The position numbers and the translations under genes were made by a program. From Rhyzopertha dominica (lineage: Eukaryota > Arthropoda > Insecta > Coleoptera > Bostrichidae), in the NCBI GenBank assembly GCA_025024175.1, contig QCXZ01000137.1, positions 19,530,001-19,594,000 of the forward strand: a DNA stretch of 64,000 nt, written 5' to 3'. Positions within the stretch are counted from its first letter, which is position 1, and each line of letters starts with the position of its first letter. The notes under the pieces were generated by a model, which ran no database searches, was not told the DNA's origin, and saw only the letters and a list, made by a program, of their open reading frames with translations. Below are positions 22,854 to 34,345 of this stretch, piece after piece.

Positions 22854-23255
22854 CACTGATCTCTAAATAACTGGATTTCGCATAAGTCATTCAAAACTGT
22901 GATAAGTAGCCACCATACCGCTGGTACTCGTACTATCAATTTAACGGCGCGTTCAAATTTTAGGTTAGATCCTTAACTATATAATATGGTTATGAGTAAA
23001 CGTAACATCCAGTTTGTACGGTACATGTTTCTTACTCAAACACTACAACGATTATCTTTTGGAAATCTGCAGACAGATGATGAGTTCACGATTTTAACCG
23101 TCAATCATTAACGTTATATTTACCGCAGAAGCGAACCTTTGTCAAAATTTTAGTACAAAGACCAGCGGCTAGGCGCTAATGTGGCGTAAATCTATCACAA
23201 ATAATTTACATGCATTTTGGTATGTAAGCGACATCCAGTTATTTAGAGATCAGTG
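22854..23255. mobile_element. 402-bp MITE with 8-bp target duplication CACGGCAT
   Basis: The termini CACTGATCTCTAAATAACTG and GAT are perfect inverted repeats at both ends (22854-22876 and 23233-23255). Similarity continues inward through TGTGATA and CCGCTGGT. The 8-bp CACGGCAT lies directly outside each end (22846-22853, 23256-23263). An 8-bp duplication fits hAT or P superfamilies; the CA start without G at position 3 is not diagnostic. No coding capacity. Confidence 0.85.
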
Positions 23256-23263
23256 CACGGCAT

Positions 23264-25893
23264 TCACACGCCTGTAACTCGCGTCCACAGATGGCGCTGA
23301 CTCGCAACAATATATTTCCTGGTACCTTTGAACATATGAATATATCAGAGCTTGTACCTACTGTTTTTTATCTTCCTCATTGTCATCTACGTATCGTTGC
23401 TCTTCAACTTTTACTGTTCATTGCATAGATCAGCACAGAGCAATTGCTTCCAGCAGTTAAAAATGAATTTCAAAAGCTAATTTGATTACGTTCCCGACCT
23501 TCGGAATATTAGGTGAATCGTTAGCAATGTGCATTTTGGAATTGGTTGGTCATTGATAATGATATAACGGTCGTTCATAAAAAACCTGTCAGTGATGGTT
23601 TTTGTTGTCATGAATGTTGTAGTGGTAGTGCAATACTTGTTTATGCTTGTGTTATGGATTATACTTCAAAAACGCTTCACGCTCTATGATTGTAGAGTCA
23701 TGTCTCCACATCCTGATTGTAATAGTTCCTCAAAGGAGAATAAGCGAATAGGTCCAAAGGCTGAAGCTGAATACCACCAACAGAAACCTTGTCATAATTG
23801 TTTGCAATCAACAGCACGTTCGCTTTCTTGGAATGCTTTATTATTACTCATTCAAGGAAAGGAATTAAAAATTTTTAAAAAATCCTTTGTTTGAAGTACA
23901 TTCGCAGGAAAATGAGGAATGGTAAGTGATACATTTCCCTTCCAGAGCAACTATTTTTGAATGGCTATGCACATACCGAGGCCGGTTTCATTCAAGTTTC
24001 GTATTGTACAGGAATCGGAACTGGAGCTGTCATTTACATTTTTCATATTAGAAAAAAAAACTGTTCAACATTATTCTTCTTCAAGTATTTGTTCATCATC
24101 TTTTTTTTACTTGCTTTTACGTTATTCTAAGCTAATTGACTCCATTTTTATTATTTCTTTTGTTAATCCATTCTGTATTTGGCTTAAACTAATTTTTTTC
24201 AAGTTTGCATACATTATTTTACCTAAATATCGTACATCTAACACTGAAATTATTGTTTCCTTTTTCTGAGAGAGAATTACACCTAAGGTATTCTTTCTAA
24301 TGAGTCTGGATCTAAACAAGCTAGCTTGCATGCTTATATCTAAAAGTCATATATGTCGTTCTATCAACCATATTTCTGTGGCCTCCATGCCTTGGTAAAA
24401 ACAAGCATTCTGTGGCTGACACGAGAGGGCAAAGCTCGAGCAGCATTCGTCTCTGAAACCATCAAAATTCTTTTGGACAATGAGATAGTTACCTGCTTCA
24501 TTTATTCAAAACGTGTCATCGTACATTGATATATTTGCATTTTGAACAATCCAACTTGTTCGAGAAAGACCTTCGACGATCGAGGTAATTACTGTGTTTG
24601 AGCTATTAATGTTATACCCAACTAAGTAATTGACTAGGGTCTTACGTACGGGGCACATCCCTGAAGTGCTGATCACTTTTCCTGTAATCCAGAAGAACAC
24701 GAACTTGATGTATCTAGTTCATACGGGAGACCGGGAGAGCCCACCTCCAGGCGGACCACTATACCATAGAGTGCGGCCGCTCCACGATAGCGAGTCAGAC
24801 AAGTTATAAATAACTGAAGCACTAAGCACTTAAAATTTACCACTTATTGTGTTACATATTATTTTGTGCATTACCTGTGAGCTCGCGCAAAGCTTTGCAT
24901 GGGAGAATCCGCGTTTGTTCTTTTTTACACACGGTTACATAATTACATACATATCTGAATTATTGTACCCCATTATCCTCAATATATGCCGAACGGACTT
25001 TGATAGACTGATCGGTTTATTCTCATTCCATAAACCGGATTTCCAATTTTGAGTATCTTTATGAAAATGGTGGCGCCCATTTATACCTAATCAAATTTCG
25101 AATCACGGATCCCGCTCTAACCGGCATAAACGCTGCCGTTAGCTTGTGTCACAGTTAATTTTATGTCACAGCCTGCGTCAAAACAATCTGTGAGCAGCTG
25201 TTTCGGCTTATAAAACCTCCTCAGCACAGCTATAGTCCCAACGCAAATAACACGGCATAGATCTGGCTTCCCTTATATACGCCAAGGTAGGAGATGTGTA
25301 TATGAGTATTACAAACCGAGACGAGTGGACAATACCGTTAAATTGCCACTAGATGGCATGGTGTTACCACATTCTAATTCTCGCATACTTTGTGCTTCTA
25401 AATCGGAACCGCATTCCTTGAGCGGGTTCTTATAAAGTAAGCACGAGTAAATCCGGATTAGCGATTTAGATGGTCACTACCAACCTTCGTTCTTGATTGG
25501 AAGTCCTGAGATGTGAACACTCCTAAATGTGTAAAAGGGCGTGCGACATAAGTGTATGAATGCTTGTTAGTTAAGTCGACTTTTTTATGCCTATTACATC
25601 ACATCGTGTGTCATTATACAATATCAGTTTATCTCAGATAGTTTTTGAATTCAAGCAACTCAACTCTCGTAAGTCCGCATACGTCATATATTTTTCAGCA
25701 TATTGTTACTGCTTTCAATGGAGCTATTTTTTCAACGGTTTTACATTGGTTTTATCCGAACCTTCTAGCTTCAATAGTATGGATGGAAGAAGGGTTCTTC
25801 TGAGACATGCAGAAATTTTTTTGGTTTCAATTTAGTAAACAAGAGTGGTTAGGTAATGAAAGTGCTACTGTGATGGCATCTTGGACATGTAAA

Positions 25894-25897
<4 letters not shown>
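23264..25897. other. Non-coding stretch
   Basis: Two overlapping ORFs (23592-23894, 100 codons; 23961-24269, 102 codons, plus) are Phe/Leu-rich or have no domain; I do not support them. A CCGGGAG / GCGGCCGC patch near 24720-24785 contains an A-box-like stretch on the minus strand but no B box. Otherwise AT-rich. Confidence 0.45.
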
Positions 25898-25970
<73 letters not shown>

Positions 25971-25971
25971 G
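25898..25971. repeat. (TTA)n microsatellite, tail of minus-strand LINE
   Basis: About 24 units. On the minus strand it is a (TAA)n tract directly after the end of the LINE coding region, hence its 3' tail. Confidence 0.9.
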
Positions 25972-25973
25972 TA

Positions 25974-27295
25974 TTAGCATTTCAGGCCTAATAGGCCCAT
26001 GGCTTGATTGATAGCGTTTCTCCAGTTATTTCTGTCTTTAGCTTTCATTTTCCAGTCTGTTATACCCCCATCACTTATATCTTTCATCACTTCCAGCTGC
26101 CACTTTGTCCTTGGCCTTCCTCGTCTCTTCCTCCCACCTAGCTTGCTATCCAATATCTTTCTTGGTATCCTACTTTGCTGCATCCTAATCAGGTGCCCCA
26201 ACCATCTTAGTCTTTGACCCTTTATTACTTGCACCACATTCGGTCCCGCAAATAACTCCTCTAGCTCTCTGTTTGTTCTTCTTTGCCATATACTGTCAAC
26301 TTTTTACCACCATAGATTTTGCGTAAAACCTTCCTTTCCCATATTCGTAGCATTTTCTCTTCTACTTTTCCCACTGTCCATACCTCACTTCCGTACAATA
26401 CTACCGGTCTGATGATAGTCTTATATAGATGTTTCTTTAAAGCCCTCGAGGTTTCTACTATTTATCATCATCCTAAGCGCGTAGATACTTCTGTTGCCCA
26501 TCATTAGCCTTCTATGTATTTCCTCTCTAATGCTAGGCATTCTGCAGAATTCTGTTCCTAAGTAGGTACAACGATCGCGTTCTTTAAACATATATTCTTT
26601 CCCCAATGCTGAAGTTATTTTTAAAGCATTCTGCTCGTCATATTCTTTGTCTGTCCATGTCATGTAACTGGTTTTATTCTCATTTATTTGAAGTCCTATA
26701 CCAAGAGCCGCTTCTTCTAGTCTTATCATTGTTCTTTTCAGTTCGTCTACAGTTCTTGTTATTAGAGCCAGATCGTCGGCAAACGCCAGATATTGGTGTC
26801 TTTTGGTATACACCAATCCATTTGCATTTAATTTAGCCTTCCTAATGACATATTCCAGTGCACAATTTAATAAAAGTGCAGATAGCGGATCACCTTGTCC
26901 TAAACCTTCCCGTACTTTAAAGTTTTCTGTTAACATCCCATTTACATTCCCAGCTTTTGTACTTTCTCTTAATGTGACCTTAATCATTCTTATCATTTTT
27001 TTATTCCTTGCTCTCCCAATGCCTCATACAGTTCTTCTCTTTTTATTTTGGCATATGCTTGCTTAAAGTCTATAAATAACACATACGTTTCTATCTTATA
27101 TTTATAACTCTCAGCTTGGATTTCTCTCAGTTGGTCTACTACCGATCTACCTTTTCTAAACCCACACTGTTACTCCCCAATCTGACTGTCTACAGTAAGG
27201 GATAGTCTGTTTTTTATACATGTTACTAAGATCTTGTATGCTATGTTCAACATTGCTATTCCTCTATAATATTATTACCGGCATTTTATCCGACC
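25974..27295 (-). pseudogene. LINE reverse transcriptase remnant, 5'-truncated
   Basis: RT domains appear in order on the minus strand. YRGIAMLNIAYKILVT and CGFRKGRSVVDQLREIQ (27160-27290) are finger/palm motifs. A frame break near 27000 precedes the ORF at 26424-26996. That ORF has REGLGQGDPLSALLLNCALE, the catalytic block YLAFADDLALI and the CTYLGTEF thumb region. After further breaks, the C-terminal ORF 25974-26237 has LRWLGHLIRM, RGRPRTKW and D.. WR, the tail common to insect RTE-like or related LINEs. FADD replaces the commoner YxDD, an accepted variant. The endonuclease domain is absent. A stop replaces a residue before QCGF. Clade is uncertain; the element is inactive. Confidence 0.85.
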
Positions 27296-28585
27296 CTTCT
27301 AACGTAACGTGTTGTTGAAAAATTAATATAAAGGTTGCCACACTTTAATCGCGCACTCTGTATAAGTGTAACGAATTGGTATACCTACTCAGGAATCAGA
27401 ATTATTTGGGATTTTCACAATCAAGTTTCGGATGCAAACAGTGCACTTCCGCTACTTTATTTTAATCATAGCGCTACAGCCTGCTTATTCCGAGTTTGTG
27501 GAAATGTTCTTCCACTAAAAATAAACCTAATGCCCCGGGAGAAGCTCGCCTTTCTTGACCTGATGAAAATTGATGCAGCTCAGAGAAAAGACCCCATGAA
27601 GGCGTCGTAAACATTTCGTTCTAGGCATGATGCATCGTTCGGCCGGCGTATTACCGCCTTATTTAATGGACGAATTAAAATTCTGCACGCCCGCCGAAAG
27701 GGTAATTAGTTCGACTGTCAGGGTGGGAATTAAACAAGGAAATGAAGGATTATATATACGGCGAACTTAGTCTGACGGGTGACGACCCTAATAAAAAATG
27801 CTAGAGGGCGTTTCTTGGACCCAACAGTGGCGGAACTGTTATGCGCAGTAATTACAATCTTAGGATAAAATTTATGTGCTTACGTTAAGTTTGGATAAAG
27901 TGAAGACTACTTTAAACGAATACCATTTGTCTAGGTTGAGAAGGATTGTGTTTTATTTTTTTCACGGATAGTCTCGCTTTGTTAAGAAAAAATAATTAGA
28001 TTTTAGCTAGACGAATATTCCCAGGGCTCAAGTTTCAGGCGATAAGGCAGCCCGCACTATTAAGCAGTCGAGTAACATCATTGGTCCGCTTGTCTTTGTA
28101 TTTTATGGGATAATAAATCAGTAAAAAAAATAAATAGAATAATTTTTGGCATCTCCAAATAAAAGAACGTAAGAAATTTAAATACTAATGTTATAACCAT
28201 ATTCTTAATGTATGTTCTGTGGCATTTTATTTTTACAACAAGATAGTCGTATATTAGTACAAACATTCACATTTTAAGCTAAGATTAAATGTTAGTATCA
28301 CAAGACCTACGCACATGTTCCCACTCGAATGTGCGTTTCTTTTATTTTCGTTCAAGCTGTTATTTACATTGTTTTCTCTCATTTTCTAAAACAAGATGAC
28401 CAAGTGATTGTCTAAGCTGTAAATACTAAGAATAAGAAATAAAAAGAATACTATTTGCTTTTATAGATTATTCGTACAACAAAAGTTTAAGAAATAAGAC
28501 ATGCATAATTCTAAGAATATCACATCTTGCAAGGTAGTAGAGAGTTTTTAGGAGGATTGTCTAATAGTCAATTGAAGTGTTGTCC
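27296..28585. other. Non-coding; GC-richer patch 27620-27830
   Basis: The patch has several ATTA/TAAT cores and CG-containing blocks (CGTTCGGCCGGCGTATTACC near 27630), which could be regulatory, but no frame is convincing. A 91-codon plus ORF (27335-27610) has no recognised domain. Confidence 0.4.
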
Positions 28586-28744
28586 CGACTGAGAAGCTTA
28601 TGTGGATTAAAGTTAATCCGAGCTTAAACCGCGGTCGTTGCCTAGCAACGTCGCATGAATCTGGTGTTCTGATTGGTGTTGCTATAGCAATGACCGCGGA
28701 TTAAACCCGGATTAACTTTGATCCACGTTTCTGCAACCGGCCCT
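28586..28744. mobile_element. Short palindromic MITE (GGATTAA family look)
   Basis: The arms TGTGGATTAAAGTTAATCC plus CTTAAACCGCGGTC (28600-28635) pair with GACCGCGGATTAA / GGATTAACTTTGATCCAC (28692-28727). The loop is about 50 bp. Outside the right arm is GTTTCTGCAACCGGCCCT, a GCAACCGGCCCT end seen in widespread insect MITEs; the left end is diverged. No duplication is readable. Confidence 0.6.
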
Positions 28745-29989
28745 ATGGGTACGATGCCGAAATGATTACTGTTATGAATGCTTATTATTACGTACGATTC
28801 CCGTAGAGATGCAACAATGTATTTTCTGTAAGTTAGTAAAAATATTAACATTTATTACAAAATTTCTGAAAGAAAGACTCAAAATTCCCGGCATATAGTC
28901 ATTGCTAGGCAGCCGAAAAAGTCATTTGCATATTATAAGAAAGTTTAAAGTTACATTTCGGTAACAATCAATGATTTATTATATTTACACCGATTTGCAA
29001 TTTTGGAGGCACTGCGACCTAGAAATATTATTTTATTGAATGTTTTGTTTGCTACTTCTGCTTTATTATAGACTCTTCGATATGCCCTTCAATACAATGT
29101 TATACGACTTCCGTCCGTTTAACCTTACTAAACTAGAAATATCTCCGTCGGTCAACTTCGTCGTCGAAGCACAATGAAAGCAAGTGTCTGTATATCTTGC
29201 CGTGTTTAGCAGATTCGAATAGTTTTGTTTCAAATTAATGCATTTCTACTACCTGGATTTTCTGCTACCTGTATCCAATCTTTTTTGGAATTTAAAGGGA
29301 TGCTTTTCATGTTTTCTGTACCTTAACGCAACATAATTGCTCTAAACATCAGACATATATCTGATTAATGACAAATGGTATATTTTTGTTAGTTATGAAG
29401 TCAGATATTGCTAATTAGAAATGTAGATTATAAGTCTTCTACATCTTATGAGATCATTTTAATTACTTAATTAAACAATCTTAATCTCAGAAATACCAAA
29501 TATTGTAGCTAACTAAAAAGTTGGCTCACTGGCACACACTTTATAACACTTGGGTCGCTTTGCTTTACCGCTTTCTATATCAAATTGACTAAGTTTCTCT
29601 AATAATCTAGAGCCACCTCCCTATCTATCATGAACATTTGAATACAACCAATTGGTAACCGCTCGAACGTCTGCTTGCTTAATCCGCAGCTGCTGGTTTC
29701 CTCACGTCATAACAATATATTATAATTATAGTCACTCAAAGTTCGTTATCTGACGCGTCTTTGAAATATTTTTTTAATATGAAGTTTAAAACCTTGTAAT
29801 TTTTAGGCGGTAGCCGTCGGCATGCCATTTCAAAAACGAAATTTGGGATATATGATATATCCACCTCACGCTTAATTCCAAGTGTTGCTTTTAGCTTTGA
29901 ATAAGTGACGTATAAGTAATTTCATCTTTAAAGGAGCCTCTAACATTTACTTAATTACAAAATTTTCTGAGAAAGGCATAATATGCTCG
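28745..29989. other. AT-rich stretch; possible third LTR-like repeat at 29525-29730
   Basis: The segment ending near 29715 (AATCCGCAGCTGCTGG, then CACGTCATAACA) resembles the end of the repeat at 1880-2270. Otherwise no gene, domain or array. Confidence 0.35.
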
Positions 29990-30990
29990 GAGAGCCCGAT
30001 TAGTTTCTACTACCTTGAATCTCCGGGCAATTCTAATGTCTCTCAAACGGCAACGGAACCGGCGCAAATGCTGCCGAAAGCATTGGTTAATAATCAGACG
30101 CGTTTTCTTCAATTTGAACGTTTTTTCCTGGACACTTATAAAAAAACTAAAGTGTATTTTGCATGCATACGATGCGGAAAGTCCGCGATTCCGCGTCCAA
30201 TCCTACCGCTACCCCCGGTACCGCAGCAATAAAGGAGTTGGAAAAAATGAGTTTTTATTCAGTTTTTGTCATGTCATGTCAGATCAATCTTTACGCTCAA
30301 TATGTGCATTACAAAATTTTTGAGTGTCATGGTTTCTGAAAATATTTGAAGGTAACTTAGGTTGATCTTTTCTCTAATTTACAGTAATTGGCAGAATTTC
30401 AATAAATTAAATACAAAATTCGGCTTTTTTATTCTAAAAACCAGTGTTACAATAAGGATTCCACGATAAGTATTTTTATACAAAATGGGAAAAGAAATGG
30501 ACGAAAAAAATCTTAAAATCCATATACATCCCAAATGGAAAAGTCATGTAAATAGATATAAATAATAAATACATGGGTAATAAATTAGGAATATGATAAG
30601 GAAAACGCTGAAATGTATAATAACATTAAAACAAATTTTGCTCGTACTATTAAAAGAATTAATAATCACCAGCAATGATTACTGACTACAACTTTCATAT
30701 AAGGTTTTTCTTGTCCTGGAGAAAAAGGTAGATACTACTTTTTTCCAATCCTTTTATCGCTACTGTGCCGGGGGTAACTACAGGATGAGATCCGGCACCG
30801 CGGGTTTTTCTGGTAGTATGCATGCAACTGCCGACTCCAGTGCTGTTTTAAGTGTTCGGGATAAAAAGTTTCACACTGAAAAAAGCTCGCCCGATTACTA
30901 ATTAATATTAAATGTTTTCGGACACGTTTTCATGACAGACCGTTTAGAATCGTCCGGAGATTCAAGGTAGTAAAACTGACCGGGCTTTCT
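29990..30990. mobile_element. Long inverted-repeat (foldback-like) element, about 1.0 kb
   Basis: The left end reads GAGCCCGATTAGTTTCTACT followed by ACCTTGAATCTCCGG; the reverse complement of the right end reads AAGCCCGGTCAGTTTTACT followed by ACCTTGAATCTCCGG. Arms run to about 30247 and 30740, with internal matching blocks TGCATGCATAC and TACCCCCGG, and finally GGAGTTGGAAAAAA / GGATTGGAAAAAA. Arms are about 250 bp and patchily conserved. The central 490 bp is AT-rich. The plus ORF 30015-30323 lies in the arm and is not a credible protein. Non-autonomous DNA element; superfamily unknown. Confidence 0.6.
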
Positions 30991-32996
30991 CTGCGCTAGT
31001 CCATAAAACGCCTTTATGCATATTCACATTTTTTTCGGTTCCGGTACTTCTGAAGGAGCTTCAAGTAGAATAATTCATTATCATTTAGCACTATGTACAT
31101 ACTAGCACGAATAAATGTATTGTATCTTTCCAAAATTAAACTTGTTATTATTTTAGCGGTTTTTAAACGATTTGTAGTTAAATTGTATATATACCGCATA
31201 GATAAAGCAAGGTATCGGCGGAATAATAAGTTTTCCCAATAAAAGTGTAATATTTTTGAATTGTGTACCTGGAGATAACAAGTAAGCAATACAAAAATAA
31301 ATGTTACATAAATAGGACCAGTTCTTCATTTATTTTATAATCGCATTGATTTTAACGATTAAATTGGGCTATTAGGTATTTAAGTGGCGCCACTGTTACT
31401 GGATTGACTTTGAGTAATACCTTTTTCGCCGATCTGGAGTATTTGCGACGAAAAGACGAATTCGTTCTGAAGGTGATAAATAACTCGGGGACTAAAAACA
31501 AAGAGACAACGTAAATAATGAATTGCATTACTGTAGCCGTGGTGGTTGAGGTCTCGTCCGGCACTCCTTTTTCTGCCAATGTTATTAGTTGGAGATTATC
31601 GTTCTTTTTCCCGCAGCCCACTGAGCATCTGTGACTGGGTTTCTCTCCTAGTAGAACGAGACATTTGTGCTCTTTCCTAGATGTTATGCCCACTTAAATT
31701 TCTGTATAATTACATCCAATGTACTAGAAACTTGCTAACTATATGGGGTGAGACATGTCGTTTTCAACGACTGCCATCCACAAGAAGAGAAAGCCCTTTT
31801 ATGTGCGAAACAATCGGGCTTTGCTAAGTTATAAAATATTTATTTTTGAAAGGATTATGCCGCAAATAAATTTTTGCTCATAATTCATACCCCGTTATTA
31901 AACATTGAATTACGGAATTTGGACTTCTAAAACAGCTGCTGCTTCTGCGACCACTCCGACATCTATACTTTAATTTTAGAAGACCAGCTGATTGGAATCN
32001 GTTTACACATATACTGTTAAATGTAGAAGTACCTATCACAAGAAAATTTTAGCAAAACAGCNCAGAAAAGTTTATTACTTAAATAACATGAAATTGAAAG
32101 CAATTTTGAATTTATTTGAAAAATTTTATTGTTTAAAAAAATCAGTACGATGTGGTGGAAAAGTACAGATTCCGCATTTGTCTAACGCGTACGTCAATGA
32201 TTTTTCTGTTATTATTTGGGACGTGCAGTTCTCTTGAACGAAAAGGTCTCCTTTAAAAATTATTCATTAATGTAACGTGTAAAAACTGAAAAATCTGCGG
32301 CATAACGATATATCCACTCGGGAATACCATTAATTATTATTTTGAACTATTTGCACACACATACAATTGGAAGAATGGACGGGCGTTGCTATTAGGGTTA
32401 AAAATTAATTTAAAAGAATAGAAGTGCACTTGAAGATGGCCTATATGTGCGTTAGGGTTTTGTGACCTGGTGAGTCTGCTTAGGGATATTTTTTAAATTT
32501 GTCTCGTAGAGTCAGACTTCTTGATTAAATTTCCTTAAAAATCTCCATATACTCTACTATGTACACTGTATGGTTACCGCTCGCTAGTGAGTGGATTAAC
32601 TGTAAACCAAACAGAAACGTATCGAATTAAAATCAACCAAACTACGACAGGTCATTAAATTATTAGGATAAACAAGCAAATATTCGAACTCATCACTCAC
32701 CAGTTTCTATCCTTAGAATTACTCTTAAAAATCTGGCCTGAGTGTACAACACCTGCCATAATTAAAAACAAGGATCAGTCCATCATGTCAATTTAAGTTA
32801 GCCCCCATTATTATATCTTAATCAGATCTACTATATAATCCTTCCAAAGAGTTAACTCATAACTTAGCCTCCAAAAACTAAGATCTGGCTAATCTCTGTC
32901 TCATTCATAGCAAATAATTTACTATACACATCATTCTGCAAATGTACTGCCTTGTCTCTGTCGACACTCCCGATGCGCGGTCCTGAGGCATCAGCC
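30991..32996. other. AT-rich non-coding stretch
   Basis: ORFs of 91 and 113 codons (minus, 31014-31289 and 31352-31693) have no recognised domain. N bases at 32000 and 32062. The last 60 bases (near 32940-32996) turn GC-richer where the next element inserted. Confidence 0.45.
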
Positions 32997-33005
32997 GACC
33001 GGGCC

Positions 33006-34336
33006 GCGTAAAGGCATAATGTACTATTATTCAGAGCAGTCGTAATCTGAATCGCAGTGTACTATGGGTTTATGTTACGCGTAATTTCAAAAGATAATAT
33101 GTACCGCGATTCAGAGCACGAGTTTGTTTTAACGTGCTGAGACGCAGTATATAATGGATTTAAATAATTTGCGTTGCTGTTTGAACAATCTGTATCATAT
33201 AAGTTACCGTAAGGTATTTGTTACATAATTAATATTGCTGATATTTTTTTGACTAGTGCTGTCATATATTTCATAAAAAACACATTTTTGTGATTCAACA
33301 ACTGGGTTTATTTATATACCTAATATAAAAAAAAACGTTAATGACTTTTTGCATTTGGTTGGTTTCTAAAAATATTTTCTATCAAATTATGCTTCCGTTT
33401 GGCTGTTGTTTTCAATTCCGAATTAGATGGTCTACCTGACTGAATCCGTTTCTTTCCAGATACTTTTCGGATCTTTCTTCTGCTAATAGCTGTAGGTTGA
33501 ACCCCTATTTGTTTTGAAGAACGTCCTTTCCTTAAATTGCAAAGGAAACTTGCGAGTTGTGTTGATGTTTTTATTTTTTTTTAATTCAACATTAGCTTTA
33601 ATGATGCAATTCGTAAAATCTGCGGTGATATTTTCTGATGCAATTTCTATTAGGTTCGTGTTTCTATTAACTATTTTAATTAAAAAGTCAATTTTAGCAT
33701 TACACTCTTTATCTCTTATTCGAGTGTCTTCCCTTTTTCTACTTTTCACTTTGTTAAAACTACTATGCTGACATTTAAAAACCTTTCTATATAGGTATCG
33801 TTTGGACGATGGATATGTATAACGCACAATCCAGTCAGTGTTTGTTTTATGACTGAAATCTGCCAACCAACTGTTGCACCAAGCACTGTTATCTTCATTG
33901 TCTGCCTTTTTTAAACGAAGTATTGCCATAAATCCATTGTCGTGTAACTCTAAATATTCTATTAATAATGAATCACTACACATATTAACCAACACCTCCT
34001 TATAGTCCATTTTGATTGAGTTTAAACTAATTCACTTTCACGAGTTTGTACAACAAATAAATAATCACAAGAGACAGAACATAACCAAACTTTTTCCAAT
34101 CAACTTGTTCTCAGCAAGAAGCGCATAGTGTGGGCGTCTGAATCGCAGTATAAATTGGCCGATACGCGCGCGCGTAATTTAAATCCCTTATATACTGCGT
34201 TTCAGCACGTTAAAACAAACTCGTGCTCTGAATCGCGGTACATATTATCTTTTGAAATTACGCGTAACATAAACCCATAGTATACTGCGATTCAGATTAC
34301 GACTGCTCTGAATAATAGTACATTATGCCTTTACGC
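33006..34336 (-). mobile_element. Mutator-like (Phantom-type) element, non-autonomous
   Basis: Terminal inverted repeats of about 163 bp start GCGTAAAGGCATAATGTACT (33006-33168 and 34177-34336). They differ at only about three positions that I could see (G/A, G/A and T/G). Each end is flanked by the 9-bp GACCGGGCC (32997-33005, 34337-34345). Long TIRs starting with G and a 9-bp duplication are hallmarks of MULEs. The interior holds one minus-strand coding region with a zinc-binding DNA-binding domain (separate entry) but no DDE transposase, so it would need a helper. The near-identical arms imply recent activity. Confidence 0.85.
33345..34010 (-). CDS. MULE DNA-binding-domain protein, frameshifted near its end
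   Basis: The ORF starts at ATG 34010, about 165 bp inside the right TIR, and runs 175 codons to 33483. Residues about 48-105 form a WRKY/GCM1- or FLYWCH-like zinc domain: WLADFSHKTNTDWIVRYTYP, then FKCQHSSFNK and ECNAKID, giving a Cys-x2-His/Cys metal-ligand pattern seen at the N terminus of insect Phantom-type MULE transposases. Near 33535 coding signal moves to the +1 frame. There VQPTAISRRKIRKVSGKKR and a further basic tail run to a stop near 33345, so a small indel truncated the original product. The catalytic domain that should follow in an autonomous element is missing. A domesticated host gene is less likely because it lies exactly within a TSD-flanked element. Confidence 0.7.
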
Positions 34337-34345
34337 GACCGGGCC

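Noticed and set aside
24715..24790. Minus-strand tRNA or SINE head
   Set aside because: A good A-box-like TGGTATAGTGG is present, but there is no B box and no tRNA fold.
33483..34010. Host FLYWCH/WRKY-like transcription factor gene
   Set aside because: The ORF lies wholly inside a TIR element with a perfect 9-bp duplication, so it is transposon-borne.
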